Source: UBA1858 sp964636225 (GTDB taxonomy: Bacteria > Pseudomonadota > Gammaproteobacteria > UBA4575). From it: a stretch of 64,000 nt of DNA. Within the stretch, counting starts at the first letter, position 1; every line of letters begins with the position of its first letter. The position numbers and the translations under genes were made by a program. The notes beneath the pieces were generated by a model. The model was not told where the DNA came from and searched no databases. It saw only the letters and a list, made by a program, of their open reading frames with translations. This document shows positions 9,047-17,569 of the stretch, in pieces. The stretch lies in NCBI GenBank assembly GCA_964636225.1, contig CAZWQM010000001.1:158241-222240 (forward strand), written 5' to 3'.

Positions 9047-10010
9047 GCATCACCTTGGTTACTTTTTTGTTTCTTTGAATAGTCTTCGGAAGAGATTTAT
9101 TTATAACACTTTGTAAGCATAACTCAGCCGGGTTACACCCCAGAACTTCGCTCAATCCCGCATAAGAAGAAGTCAAACGTGGATTGATATCTATCACAAT
9201 ATAATCATCACATGTTTGAATCAGGTCAACACCCACATACGCCATTAAACCGGGAAAAGTTTTTGCAATATTTTTTGCTAATGTCTCAAGTTGCTCATTC
9301 ACCGGGACAGCATTGACATGACAGGCAACAAGCCTGGGCTCCTGTTCTCCACAGAATATCTGTTGATTACATGAAAGAATAATTACTTCTCCAGAATAGC
9401 AAAGCATACTAAGGCTTAAATGCTCACCTTCAAAATAGGGCTGAACGATCCATTGATTAAAATCATCAATATACTTCAGCGCTTCACTTCCAGACTCACA
9501 AATTTTTAGTCCTTCACAGCCGACACCAAAACGATGTTTCATAATAGTTCTTTGAGAATATGCTTGAACATCCTGTAAAGACAGGCTTTTAGGCGTTGAA
9601 ATGCCGGCCTCCTCCAGATACAGAGCACAAGTTATTTTATCCCCACATAGGCGAATACTTTCTGAATCGCAATTAATCACAGTAGCCCCCTGTTTTTCCA
9701 ACTTTGCCACAAGAGACTCTAATACGCCTTCACTCTCAGGCGCGATCACCCAGACATAATCGCATTCATTTGCCAGCATTGACACCTGTTGAATATAGTC
9801 TGCAGCATTGTTAATCGGATAACACTCTAAATGAGATGCGTCCAATGTAATGCGAGAATCCAGAGATGTAATCAGCTGAATATTGCTTATACGCGAACAA
9901 TCAGACAGTAGCGCATTCAACATGAGCAGGCCTTCTTGTTTTAACCCTTCAGGTAATGGATGATTGGCAAATCCTCCACCTGTAATAAATTCTGTGACAA
10001 ATAAACGCAT
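9039..10010 (-). CDS. ATP-grasp ligase, MfnD-like (glutamyl ligase of methylofuran synthesis)
   Basis: A 323-residue ATP-grasp protein opening with MRLFVTEFITGGGF, the usual start of the MfnD-type family. The nucleotide-binding region includes MKHRFGVGCEGLKI, the substrate-side VQPYFEGEHLSLSM, and the metal-binding end DYIVIDINPRLTSSY. MfnD attaches glutamate to tyramine in archaeal methanofuran; a glutamyl ligase role for methylofuran is the simplest inference. It is first in the operon with mfnF, pabB, mfnE and srkA. Its start codon lies only 3 bp from the divergent HisA-like gene, so its promoter must lie inside that gene. Confidence 0.82.
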   Translation of the reverse strand: MRLFVTEFITGGGFANHPLPEGLKQEGLLMLNALLSDCSRISNIQLITSLDSRITLDASHLECYPINNAADYIQQVSMLANECDYVWVIAPESEGVLESLVAKLEKQGATVINCDSESIRLCGDKITCALYLEEAGISTPKSLSLQDVQAYSQRTIMKHRFGVGCEGLKICESGSEALKYIDDFNQWIVQPYFEGEHLSLSMLCYSGEVIILSCNQQIFCGEQEPRLVACHVNAVPVNEQLETLAKNIAKTFPGLMAYVGVDLIQTCDDYIVIDINPRLTSSYAGLSEVLGCNPAELCLQSVINKSLPKTIQRNKKVTKVMLE

Positions 10011-10013
10011 TTA

Positions 10014-10718
10014 ATGAAAGTTATTCCGGTTATAGATTATCAGCAAGGCCAGGTCGTGCTGGCACAAATGGGTCAACGTGACAGTTACCAACCGGTTTCA
10101 TCGGCACTGAGTGACAACGCTGATATACACAATGTAATGCAGGGTATTCTAGCGTTAGCACCATTCAAAACAATCTATATCGCAGATTTAGGTTGCATAG
10201 AAAGTCAGCAACTGGACAGGCAGTTATGGCCTACTCTCTGCCATCGTTATCCTCAGATTGAGTTTTGGCTGGATCTGGGTGCATGGGCTGTGCAGTGGGA
10301 TCACGTTATGAGTAATGTGCTCAACGCTCGCCCAGTGCTGGGCACAGAATGTTACTCGCAAATCACTACATTAACTTCACATCTGGAAGCATTAAATCAG
10401 TACAAACCGCTCTTATCTGTCGATTTCAAGGATAATCGAATATTGGGTCCTTGCGACTTTCTGGAAGAATTTAACGCCTGGCCTGATGAGGTAATTATTT
10501 TATCTTTAAGCCAGGTCGGCAGTAATAACGGGCCTGATCATCATTCCATTAATTCTGTACGCCAGTCATTCACAGGCAAAAACCTCTTTTATGGAGGCGG
10601 CACAAGAGATCGACAGGATATTGACCTATTAGAGAATCTAAATATTAAGGGTGTACTAGTAGCTAATGGCCTGCATTCGGGAAAATTCAATGCAGCCTTT
10701 CTTCAAAGCATTTCTTAA
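10014..10718 (+). CDS. HisA/HisF-family protein of the H4MPT cluster
   Basis: A 234-residue TIM-barrel protein resembling HisA: it opens with MKVIPVIDYQQGQVVLAQMGQRDSY and carries the phosphate-binding FYGGGTRD and VLVANGLHSG segments near the C-terminus. The histidine biosynthesis context is absent; HisA-like proteins of this type occur in H4MPT gene clusters of methylotrophs with no proven role, so a step in pterin or furan cofactor synthesis is inferred. The start fits the family pattern. It faces the MfnD-like gene head to head and converges with the PTPS fusion gene 18 bp downstream, without a clear terminator between them. Confidence 0.83.
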   Translation: MKVIPVIDYQQGQVVLAQMGQRDSYQPVSSALSDNADIHNVMQGILALAPFKTIYIADLGCIESQQLDRQLWPTLCHRYPQIEFWLDLGAWAVQWDHVMSNVLNARPVLGTECYSQITTLTSHLEALNQYKPLLSVDFKDNRILGPCDFLEEFNAWPDEVIILSLSQVGSNNGPDHHSINSVRQSFTGKNLFYGGGTRDRQDIDLLENLNIKGVLVANGLHSGKFNAAFLQSIS

Positions 10719-10736
10719 AACGGTGTTGGAACAATA

Positions 10737-11960
10737 CTATCGATTAATTATTTTTAAACCTTTTGCACTAGAGCCACTGCTGATCAATTGCCTTAATACA
10801 GAGCGGCCTAATTCAGGTCGACTAAAATGTTTCAAGGGTGTCTTACCTGCATTTTTCTGCATTTCTTCGAGACTGGGGCCGCGATACTGACAAAATGACT
10901 GTGTCGTTTCATAAGTTTGCAACTCCACCAGACCGGGCAAGTAGTCAATTAACTGTTCCCAGATAAAAATATTAAGCAGCTCTGTACTGGAACGCCAACC
11001 CAGGTCGGCGCAGACGTAATTCAGGTTCTGATGATCCAGTTTTTCAATAACTTGTTTCTTAACGACAGCTTTCAAATAACCATAATCAACCACAAATCCA
11101 GTTAGCGGATCGATCCGCCCTTCAATTTTGACATGTAACGCGTAGCGTCCACCGTGTAAGTTTTCACATTTACCTGGATGATCTGTAATAAAGTGGGCCG
11201 AATCAAACACCAGTTCCTTGCTAACAGTAGCATATTGCACATCCGCAAAATATCTTTCAGAAACGCAGGGAATGTCTTTCAGGTAGACAGAAATCAACGC
11301 CAGCAGTCTTTGCGCATCCTGCAATGACTCTGTTCTGTATAGAGTGCGTTGATTGCTTACATGTTCTTTCAGCATGGTCCAGCGAATTTGATATTCACTG
11401 GTTAGCTGATTGAGTAATGCACTTATTTCATCACTGTTTGGCAGACTCAGAAATACATAGCCATGATGAAACTCGCCGGTCTGCGCAATCAGCACGGCAA
11501 GAAATAATTCAAAATCCAGCTCACCATCAAACTCGACAAACTTATGCTTGTAACTGGCCGGCATTTTAATTAAGTTTTCCGGCAGCACACGATGACTTGT
11601 GGAATTATAGTGATATTCCTGTCGATACTGAAAACCGTACACCTGTAAATCACGCAAATACCACAACAATTCATCTAGCCGTCGAATATCACTAGACAAA
11701 CTTACAAATGTTTCGTCTTCCTGTAATGCGTCCGCCATCATCAACGCTTTAATAATTGATGAGGAATGTGCGGATGCCCGATCTGCAGGCAGGGAATAAC
11801 TGGCTACATCATCGATTATGTTGACCATGGATTCATGCACCAGCAAATCTAGGGACAGGTGATGACGAATGGCATATTCCTGTAAAGTCAGTCCGCAACA
11901 ATCAATCAGGTGATGATTGTCCAGCTGGGTTACCTCCAAATGGCATTCTTGGCATTTCAT
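10737..11960 (-). CDS. zinc-finger / LAGLIDADG-like / 6-pyruvoyl-tetrahydropterin synthase fusion
   Basis: A 407-residue protein with three parts. Residues 1-35 carry a Cys/His cluster (CQEC, then HH and CC followed by LTLQEYAIRH) that looks like a MucR-type zinc finger. Residues about 140-240 weakly resemble a LAGLIDADG domain (ELFLAVLIAQTGEFHHGY) without its catalytic acidic residues. The rest is a PTPS/QueD domain: FDSAHF, the catalytic-type Cys in GKCENLHG, then FVVDYGYLK and KLDHQNLN. The usual HGH zinc ligand pair reads HGG, so one metal ligand may be replaced. A pterin-synthesis role in making H4MPT is inferred. It follows fae but lies beyond the fae terminator. Confidence 0.75.
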   Translation of the reverse strand: MKCQECHLEVTQLDNHHLIDCCGLTLQEYAIRHHLSLDLLVHESMVNIIDDVASYSLPADRASAHSSSIIKALMMADALQEDETFVSLSSDIRRLDELLWYLRDLQVYGFQYRQEYHYNSTSHRVLPENLIKMPASYKHKFVEFDGELDFELFLAVLIAQTGEFHHGYVFLSLPNSDEISALLNQLTSEYQIRWTMLKEHVSNQRTLYRTESLQDAQRLLALISVYLKDIPCVSERYFADVQYATVSKELVFDSAHFITDHPGKCENLHGGRYALHVKIEGRIDPLTGFVVDYGYLKAVVKKQVIEKLDHQNLNYVCADLGWRSSTELLNIFIWEQLIDYLPGLVELQTYETTQSFCQYRGPSLEEMQKNAGKTPLKHFSRPELGRSVLRQLISSGSSAKGLKIINR

Positions 11961-11987
11961 TTTGATACTTTACTGCTTAATTACAGA

Positions 11988-12022
11988 CAAAAAAATACCC
12001 CGGAGTGTTAAATCCAGGGTAT
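11988..12022 (-). terminator. rho-independent terminator of fae
   Basis: On the minus strand a 10-bp stem (ATACCCTGGA pairing with TCCGGGGTAT, one G-U pair) with an 8-nt loop is followed directly by a run of seven T. It begins 24 bp after the fae stop and insulates the PTPS fusion gene from the very strong transcription expected for fae. Confidence 0.88.
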
Positions 12023-12046
12023 TTCGTACTTCTAAAAAAAGATTGC

Positions 12047-12574
12047 TTAGAATCCTTTGAAAGGATGCTCCGCAGAATCTTTTTGGGCAACAACTGTAGA
12101 AGCTTTTGGCTCGTCTTTGATAGCACGCTCAATGGACTGCTTAACCGCTTTGTAGTTGTTTTCGTAGATAGCTTTATCACTTTTAGCTTCCCAGTGAATG
12201 AATACGCCTACACAAATGAAGATATCGTCAGCTTCGTCAGCTGGGATAGTTCCATCTTCAACACAGTCAGCAACTGCTTTAGCAACAGCAGCCTGAGCTG
12301 GGCCAAACATTTGCACTGCTTGAGTAGCGCCTTTGATGGTCACTTTGTTGAACATCATAGTGTTTGGCTTACAAGGAAGGTTAGGTGCAACAACAGCTAA
12401 CAAAGTTGAAAAGCCATCTTTGTTGTTTACTAAACCGTTACAGAACGCTGTCTCAACTGCTGAACCACGTGGGCCCATTAGCAAATCGATGTGAGCGATT
12501 TCTGCCATAGTGCCTGATGGGTCATTGTCATTTACTAGTGACTCACCAACCATTACTCTGTTGACTACTGCCAT
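12047..12574 (-). CDS. fae: formaldehyde-activating enzyme
   Basis: Fae condenses formaldehyde with H4MPT to methylene-H4MPT in the cytoplasm, the entry step of the pathway. The 175-residue sequence shows the family core: VGESLVNDNDPSGT, the EIAHIDLLMGPRG segment with the His close to the active site, APNLPCKPNTMMFN and AVQMFGPAQ. The ATG at 12574 has a good AGGAG site. Its own terminator follows, and 119 bp with a possible promoter precede it, so it can be transcribed apart from the upstream mptG-to-orf5 genes. Confidence 0.97.
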   Translation of the reverse strand: MAVVNRVMVGESLVNDNDPSGTMAEIAHIDLLMGPRGSAVETAFCNGLVNNKDGFSTLLAVVAPNLPCKPNTMMFNKVTIKGATQAVQMFGPAQAAVAKAVADCVEDGTIPADEADDIFICVGVFIHWEAKSDKAIYENNYKAVKQSIERAIKDEPKASTVVAQKDSAEHPFKGF

Positions 12575-12686
12575 TTAATTTCTCCTAATTAATTAGTTTT
12601 GTTTTGTTAACAAACAGCCGTAAAAATTTACGATGATAATTTTAGTATGGGGCTTTCCCTTATGAATACTACTAGTAAGTGTTCAT

Positions 12687-12692
12687 ATTATA
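12687..12692 (-). promoter_or_regulatory. possible -10 element of a fae promoter
   Basis: A perfect TATAAT hexamer on the minus strand lies just after the end of the CitG-like gene and about 113 bp before the fae start codon. No good -35 hexamer is visible 16-18 bp upstream, so the call is weak. A palindrome CGTAAA..TTTACG sits between it and fae (12621-12634). Confidence 0.3.
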
Positions 12693-12693
12693 G

Positions 12694-13554
12694 TTAGTCC
12701 CTTAATTCTCGCCTCTCCAGCATTGCCACAAAGATTGTAGCTACTGTCAAGTCAGCAGTCGTCCCAGGATTGATTCCAACCGACTTCAGTTCACTATCTA
12801 GAGAAAGTAACCCTGAAACATGATCAGTAGGATCGCGAGACACTAACACCTGATTGGCAAGAGGCGCAATCATATCACTAATTTCCCTCGCTTTTAATAG
12901 ACCTTTTTTACGAATTATCAGACTATCCGGCACTCTTAACCACTGGCTAAGAAATACTGCTGTAGTGGCCCATTCCGGGCTACCCCATTTCTTTATATAT
13001 TCTCGATAGATGGGCAGATTATGTTCAAAAATATCTGAAAAATTGTTTGCATATTGATAAGAAATGCTATCTTTTTGTGCAGAAAGCCGCATCGCTTCCA
13101 GTAAACTGACGCTTGGTTTCTTCGATACATCCTGATTTTCTACTTCACCCATACCTCCCGGCATGGCTAGCTGGATAGCTCGATAGCAATCTTGCGCATC
13201 TGTCACGGATAACTGCGCCAGCACTTGGGCCAGATTTTCTTTTAAACCCGAATCACTGCCGTGATTGATCAAGGTTTGAGCAATTGGTGCCGATAATAAG
13301 ATGATTCCCAGATTGGTATTATCGCCCACTGCCTCACGGGTGGCAGTCACCGCTTTAAGTATGCGCTCTCCTACACCCTGGCAGGAACTGAATAGTGGTT
13401 CTGCGGATACTTGCGCACTTAACTCAAACTGATTGACCGACATGTTATGTCCATCGGCATGATAGCCAACATTACCCGGCTTAATCGCACGCAACTCCAG
13501 CAGACAGGCTCGACGATAACAGTCGACAAATTGGTGGACTGTACTAGCCGTCAT
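12694..13554 (-). CDS. Orf5-type CitG-like triphosphoribosyl-dephospho-CoA synthase family protein
   Basis: A 286-residue helical protein of the CitG/MdcB family: ACLLELRAIKPGNVGYHADGH at the N-terminus, SAPIAQTL near residue 85, GGMGEVENQD near residue 137 and NPGTTADLTVA near the C-terminus. Classical CitG makes the prosthetic group of citrate or malonate lyase, but no lyase is nearby. In methylotrophs the homologue (Orf5 of the H4MPT cluster) is next to mch and fae and is thought to act in H4MPT or methylofuran synthesis by transferring a phosphoribosyl-type group; that is unproven. Its start overlaps the Orf7-like gene by 11 bp. Confidence 0.85.
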   Translation of the reverse strand: MTASTVHQFVDCYRRACLLELRAIKPGNVGYHADGHNMSVNQFELSAQVSAEPLFSSCQGVGERILKAVTATREAVGDNTNLGIILLSAPIAQTLINHGSDSGLKENLAQVLAQLSVTDAQDCYRAIQLAMPGGMGEVENQDVSKKPSVSLLEAMRLSAQKDSISYQYANNFSDIFEHNLPIYREYIKKWGSPEWATTAVFLSQWLRVPDSLIIRKKGLLKAREISDMIAPLANQVLVSRDPTDHVSGLLSLDSELKSVGINPGTTADLTVATIFVAMLERRELRD

Positions 13555-14455
13555 TTGTGATCAGGCCGCAGTGTTTCAGGAACCGATCAGCAATAATGTC
13601 CACCACAGTCTTTGAAGTGGTCATTTGCAGGCCTTTCCAGGCCGGCACGCTATTCACTTCAGTTACCCAGAATTGGCCCAGTTTATCGCGAATCAAATCA
13701 ACACCGGCATATTCCAGTCCGGTCACACGAGTAGCATCTATCGCCATTTGCTCAATCTGATTGTCCAGTTGAACACCCTCGACCTGCCCACCCTGCGCAA
13801 CATTAGTTATCCAACCCTCACCGCGACGCTTCATACTGGCGATGACCTCATTCCCAATCACAAACACCCGATAATCCACCCCAGTACTCTCACCTGCATC
13901 GACATATTCCTGCAGGTACATCACGCCATGCATTTCTTCATATCCAATGAACTGTGAAAGGTTTTCCAACAGCTGCAAGCCTTTTCCCTGTGAGCCAAAG
14001 ATGGGTTTTAGAACCAGCTTCTTTCCACAATTTATATATTCACGTATTTTCTTATAAATATAATGTAAGTCACTGCTAATAAAAGAACTAGGTGTAGGAA
14101 TATTATTCAATTTCAGCAAGTATGAAGTCATACCCTTATCCACACTGCGTTCGATACCGCGCGTATTGTTGTAGATAGGCACTCCCGCATATTCCAGCCC
14201 ATGGAGTACATCCAGATAAAATACCACCTCATCCAGACTGCCCCCTTGCACACCGCGCACAAATACAGCCTCAGGCAAATTCGAAAATCCAGGTATGCGA
14301 ATCTGGGGATGACTTGAATCCAGTTCGAAATGACAGTCCTGTAGACGTACAAAGCGTGACTCAAAGCCACGCTTTATTAAAGACTGTTTCAGTTGATGGC
14401 CATGCCAGCCGGGGTCATCGGTGATTATGGCAATGCCGCGACCAGCACTAGCCAC
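13544..14455 (-). CDS. Orf7-type ATP-grasp ligase (RimK/MptN-like)
   Basis: An ATP-grasp ligase of the RimK superfamily with GIAIITDDPGWHGHQL at the start, PEAVFVRGV, the ATP-binding KLVLKPIFGSQGKGLQL, MYLQEYVDAG, and the metal-site FWVTEVNSVPAWKGLQ. RimK-like ligases such as MptN add glutamate to H4MPT-type cofactors; the methylotroph Orf7 family is genetically linked to H4MPT. The frame is open to 14512, but the GTG at 14455, overlapping the mch stop by 8 bp, gives the normal family start, so it is chosen (303 residues). Confidence 0.84.
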   Translation of the reverse strand: MASAGRGIAIITDDPGWHGHQLKQSLIKRGFESRFVRLQDCHFELDSSHPQIRIPGFSNLPEAVFVRGVQGGSLDEVVFYLDVLHGLEYAGVPIYNNTRGIERSVDKGMTSYLLKLNNIPTPSSFISSDLHYIYKKIREYINCGKKLVLKPIFGSQGKGLQLLENLSQFIGYEEMHGVMYLQEYVDAGESTGVDYRVFVIGNEVIASMKRRGEGWITNVAQGGQVEGVQLDNQIEQMAIDATRVTGLEYAGVDLIRDKLGQFWVTEVNSVPAWKGLQMTTSKTVVDIIADRFLKHCGLITNDG

Positions 14456-15416
14456 CAAATGACTCTTTGAGTAGGTCCAGATTGATTTCACCACCAAAGA
14501 AAGTATTGCCACTTTCCATAGCCGTCACGCTGACCTGTGCAGGACTGAATAGCATTTGATCAATTTGATAGAAATCGTATTTGGCATCTGAAAATACTTT
14601 TGCAAATGGTTTGCCATAATCTTTAGAAGTATTCGAAGGCAGATCATTGGCCAACGCTTTGGCATCGTCATCCGAGCCGCTAACAAACAATTGCACTCGA
14701 CCAGCAAACAGGATGGCGTCGTTGGTTCGACCCATGGCATGAACGAAATCAGGAATCGGAGGACAAAGCGGCGCACTTCCGGCGCCATCAATAATTCTTT
14801 CCAGTGGAAATTTTAACTCGTGAGCTTTATGCAATGCAGTTTCCAGGACTCGTGCAACCACTTGGACAACACCCGCTAAGCTCTTGGTAGGCGTAAGAAT
14901 TACAGTTAAATTTTCTGGCGTTACTCCGCACTGTTCAGACATCTTTGTCAGAAGTTCAGAGGGTGGGTTTTTATCTACTTCCATGACGATACAGACTTTC
15001 TCGGCTTTGTCTTTGTACGCCAGTTCTTCATACAGGGGCTCACGCAGTGATGCAGCACGGCCCGGACCTGAGCCCAGGGCATAAAATGCTTCTTTGCCTT
15101 CACCGTGAGAAAGTTGCCAACCTGCATACTGGCTGCCCAGACAAGCCAGTACCGGATTAGAGCTGTGCACATAAACAGACAATGGCCAGTTCGGTGCAGT
15201 CGCAGTATGCATTAATGAAACCTTGCCAAGCCCTCCCAGACAGATTTCGCTGATGAGCCGCCCAGCTTCCAGTCCACCGTGATGATGTATACCCGCATCG
15301 ATGATGGTAACGCCGCTGGAATCCTGCTTCAAGCCAACACGCAACGCATTGGCACAATCAACCAGCTTCTGAACAATAGGCTGGGCTAAACTATTAATAC
15401 TAGGTTGAGTATTCAT
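14448..15416 (-). CDS. mch: methenyl-H4MPT cyclohydrolase
   Basis: Mch hydrolyses methenyl-H4MPT to 5-formyl-H4MPT in the cytoplasm, the step between MtdB and the Fhc complex. The 322-residue sequence has the family features GVTIIDAGIHHHGGLEAGR near residue 35, the ALGSGPGRAASLREPLYEEL segment near residue 112 and the GAGSAPLCPPIPDFVHAMGR stretch near residue 215. Length is normal. It sits between two ATP-grasp genes, with the Orf7 start overlapping its stop. Confidence 0.96.
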   Translation of the reverse strand: MNTQPSINSLAQPIVQKLVDCANALRVGLKQDSSGVTIIDAGIHHHGGLEAGRLISEICLGGLGKVSLMHTATAPNWPLSVYVHSSNPVLACLGSQYAGWQLSHGEGKEAFYALGSGPGRAASLREPLYEELAYKDKAEKVCIVMEVDKNPPSELLTKMSEQCGVTPENLTVILTPTKSLAGVVQVVARVLETALHKAHELKFPLERIIDGAGSAPLCPPIPDFVHAMGRTNDAILFAGRVQLFVSGSDDDAKALANDLPSNTSKDYGKPFAKVFSDAKYDFYQIDQMLFSPAQVSVTAMESGNTFFGGEINLDLLKESFGG

Positions 15417-15451
15417 TGTTAATTTTATTTATAGATTAGTTATGTAACTTA

Positions 15452-16600
15452 TTAATTTATAATATTTAATATTTGCTTCACTCGATTCTGCAGCAAAGCT
15501 TCCAAAGAACCCCCTGATTCACTCGCATCGGCATGTACGCTACAGATAGGTTCGTTTTTAAGAATTTTACGTGAGCCTTCCGGTCGGTCTTTAACCCATA
15601 CAGGCCACTCAATGTCGTCGGGAACCTGGCAGTCATCCTCCGCGTACACGATAGAGTAGGCACTCTTGGATTCATTTAATTCAATATCTGGCAGAAGCTG
15701 CTCACCCTCGCAAAGTCGTATATGCGCATCCACTAGGTTGATGTCAGAATTGATACGCTCATACAATTCAAAGCTGGCTGAGATTCTGGGATTGACCTCA
15801 AGCACATACAATACGTCCTCATCTTCTTCACGCGCATGTATCATATCCACACTGAACACTCCAACAAGATTAAAGTAACTTGCTATCTTTCTTATATAAA
15901 TTATTGTTTTTAAAATAAACTTTAATCCAACATCGGTATTCGCCAGCGCACCCTGATAGATATATGGCAACCCTTCAATCTCGGATGTGAAAAATTGACT
16001 GTTCACACCCAGGCAGACCAGTTCTTCTCCATCGGTTATACATAAGGCCGAAAATGGCTTGCCGAATATTTCACGCTGCCAATAGCCCGATTCCTCGGTT
16101 GTTGACGCTCTTAAGACTCCAGTTCCACCACATCTATCCTGTAGTTTGAACAGCCATAGTTCTCTGTTCTCGGGAGGTTTAAAACGAACTTCTGGATAAG
16201 GAATCTGAAGCTTACTCAGCCCTTCAAAAAACCGTTGGGGGTTTCGAATCTGCTCTACTACCTGAGTGGGATTCATACATAATTGCCATTGAGTGACCTT
16301 CTCTATATAGCTGGCGTACTTTTCCGCTCCAGCTCCCAGAATCACTTTTGCTTCACGATAACGCTGTTTAATTTTATTTACACAGTTATGCAAACTGCTT
16401 TTGACAAACTCACCTCTTTCAAGAGGCAGACACCAGCATTCCACACAGGCATTTAGCGTATCGATGTCTGCGAAGCCATCGACACTGACTACATTCCAGC
16501 CCGCCCGGGTCGCAGACTCTGACAGAGCCCGCGCCGAGTGGGAGATAATGATGAGGTTATTACTATTTATTGACGTATTCTCGTGCAACTTCGAAAGCAT
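15452..16600 (-). CDS. Orf17-type ATP-grasp protein of the H4MPT cluster
   Basis: A protein of about 382 residues with a C-terminal ATP-grasp fold: an atypical nucleotide loop (LQDRCGGTGVL), GVFSVDMIH and the metal-binding VLEVNPRISASFELY. It lacks an obvious carboxylase or synthetase partner. Methylotroph H4MPT clusters carry a similar ATP-grasp gene (Orf17) whose substrate is unknown. The ATG at 16600 is preferred over the in-frame TTG two codons upstream; it lies inside the end of mtdB, whose stop is at 16563, indicating tight coupling. It is more diverged than the other two ATP-grasp proteins in the window. Confidence 0.8.
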   Translation of the reverse strand: MLSKLHENTSINSNNLIIISHSARALSESATRAGWNVVSVDGFADIDTLNACVECWCLPLERGEFVKSSLHNCVNKIKQRYREAKVILGAGAEKYASYIEKVTQWQLCMNPTQVVEQIRNPQRFFEGLSKLQIPYPEVRFKPPENRELWLFKLQDRCGGTGVLRASTTEESGYWQREIFGKPFSALCITDGEELVCLGVNSQFFTSEIEGLPYIYQGALANTDVGLKFILKTIIYIRKIASYFNLVGVFSVDMIHAREEDEDVLYVLEVNPRISASFELYERINSDINLVDAHIRLCEGEQLLPDIELNESKSAYSIVYAEDDCQVPDDIEWPVWVKDRPEGSRKILKNEPICSVHADASESGGSLEALLQNRVKQILNIIN

Positions 16601-17465
16601 GCTCAAAATGCAAGTAGATGGGTTTATCTGTTTCGCGCATGCGCTGCAGCAACATGTTTTGTGTTTGATATTTCACGTTGCCAATGGCGAGCGCGCCAAT
16701 TCCTACCGCTCCACTGGGAGAATCATCAATCGGTGCTGCATTATCCATCACACCCAGACCTGCAATACCCGATGGAGGCACTGCGTTAACATCGGCCGCC
16801 ACTTTTAGCATGGTGGCCTTGATGACCTGCTCTTTACTCATGACCTCAATGCCCGCAGAAGCTGTGGCTAATATGACGTCAACGTCCTCTATAATGGAGT
16901 CCAGCGCTTCTATTGCCTCGCCTTTGATATCTGTTTCATCTGAACCATATTCTGCATTACATATGCCTGCAACACGCTGAGATTTATCTTTCTGACGTCC
17001 GAAAATAGTGACATTAGCGCCGGCTTTTGCAGCAATCACAGCACCTGCCATACCCACAGGACCGGTACCTCCCAGTGCTGCCACCGTCTTGCCACTCAGA
17101 TCAGTGTCGAACTTGTCTTTTAGTGCTTTTTCTACCGCTGCCAACATGCCGGCAGCCGTTGTAAATGCCCCGCTAGGATCTGCAAAAGCGGACACTTCAA
17201 AGGGTGGGACCATGGATTTTTCACAGATTTTCATCATTTCCATCGCATCGTGCATGTCACGACCACCAAAGAAAATCCCTGTTCTTTTTACACCACTGGG
17301 TCCGCGAGAAAAAATTGCATCCTGAACCAGGGCCTGTACTTCATCATTTTCCACTGCGATATAAGGAATACAATGCGACCAGCCAGCGTCTATCGCCATA
17401 TTGACGTCAAATGGACTAAGGTTCTTCGCGGCAGTAATCATATGTAGGATGTATGGCTTTTCCAT
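16563..17465 (-). CDS. mtdB: NAD(P)-dependent methylene-H4MPT dehydrogenase
   Basis: MtdB oxidises methylene-H4MPT to methenyl-H4MPT with NAD or NADP. The 300-residue protein opens with the family pattern KPYILHMITAAKNLSPFDVN and has the dinucleotide fold ALGGTGPVGMAGAVIAAKAG at about residues 129-148, followed by GRQKDKSQRV, which would contact the cofactor. It ends with HFEHAFEVAREYV. It is separated from mptG by 104 bp and overlaps the Orf17-type gene by 38 bp. Neighbouring mch, fae and fhc leave little doubt about the pathway. Confidence 0.96.
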   Translation of the reverse strand: MEKPYILHMITAAKNLSPFDVNMAIDAGWSHCIPYIAVENDEVQALVQDAIFSRGPSGVKRTGIFFGGRDMHDAMEMMKICEKSMVPPFEVSAFADPSGAFTTAAGMLAAVEKALKDKFDTDLSGKTVAALGGTGPVGMAGAVIAAKAGANVTIFGRQKDKSQRVAGICNAEYGSDETDIKGEAIEALDSIIEDVDVILATASAGIEVMSKEQVIKATMLKVAADVNAVPPSGIAGLGVMDNAAPIDDSPSGAVGIGALAIGNVKYQTQNMLLQRMRETDKPIYLHFEHAFEVAREYVNK

Positions 17466-17569
17466 GTGTTATATCTCTCTAATGTTGTATCCCAAATTAA
17501 TAAAATCTTCACCGGCTACACGAACCAGGTAAAGGTTTAAAAAATTCTGTTAAATTTACTCGTAATGGC

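Noticed and set aside
16401..16808. Plus-strand 135-residue open frame across the mtdB/Orf17 junction
   Set aside because: It is antisense to two well-supported overlapping genes and has no independent coding feature.
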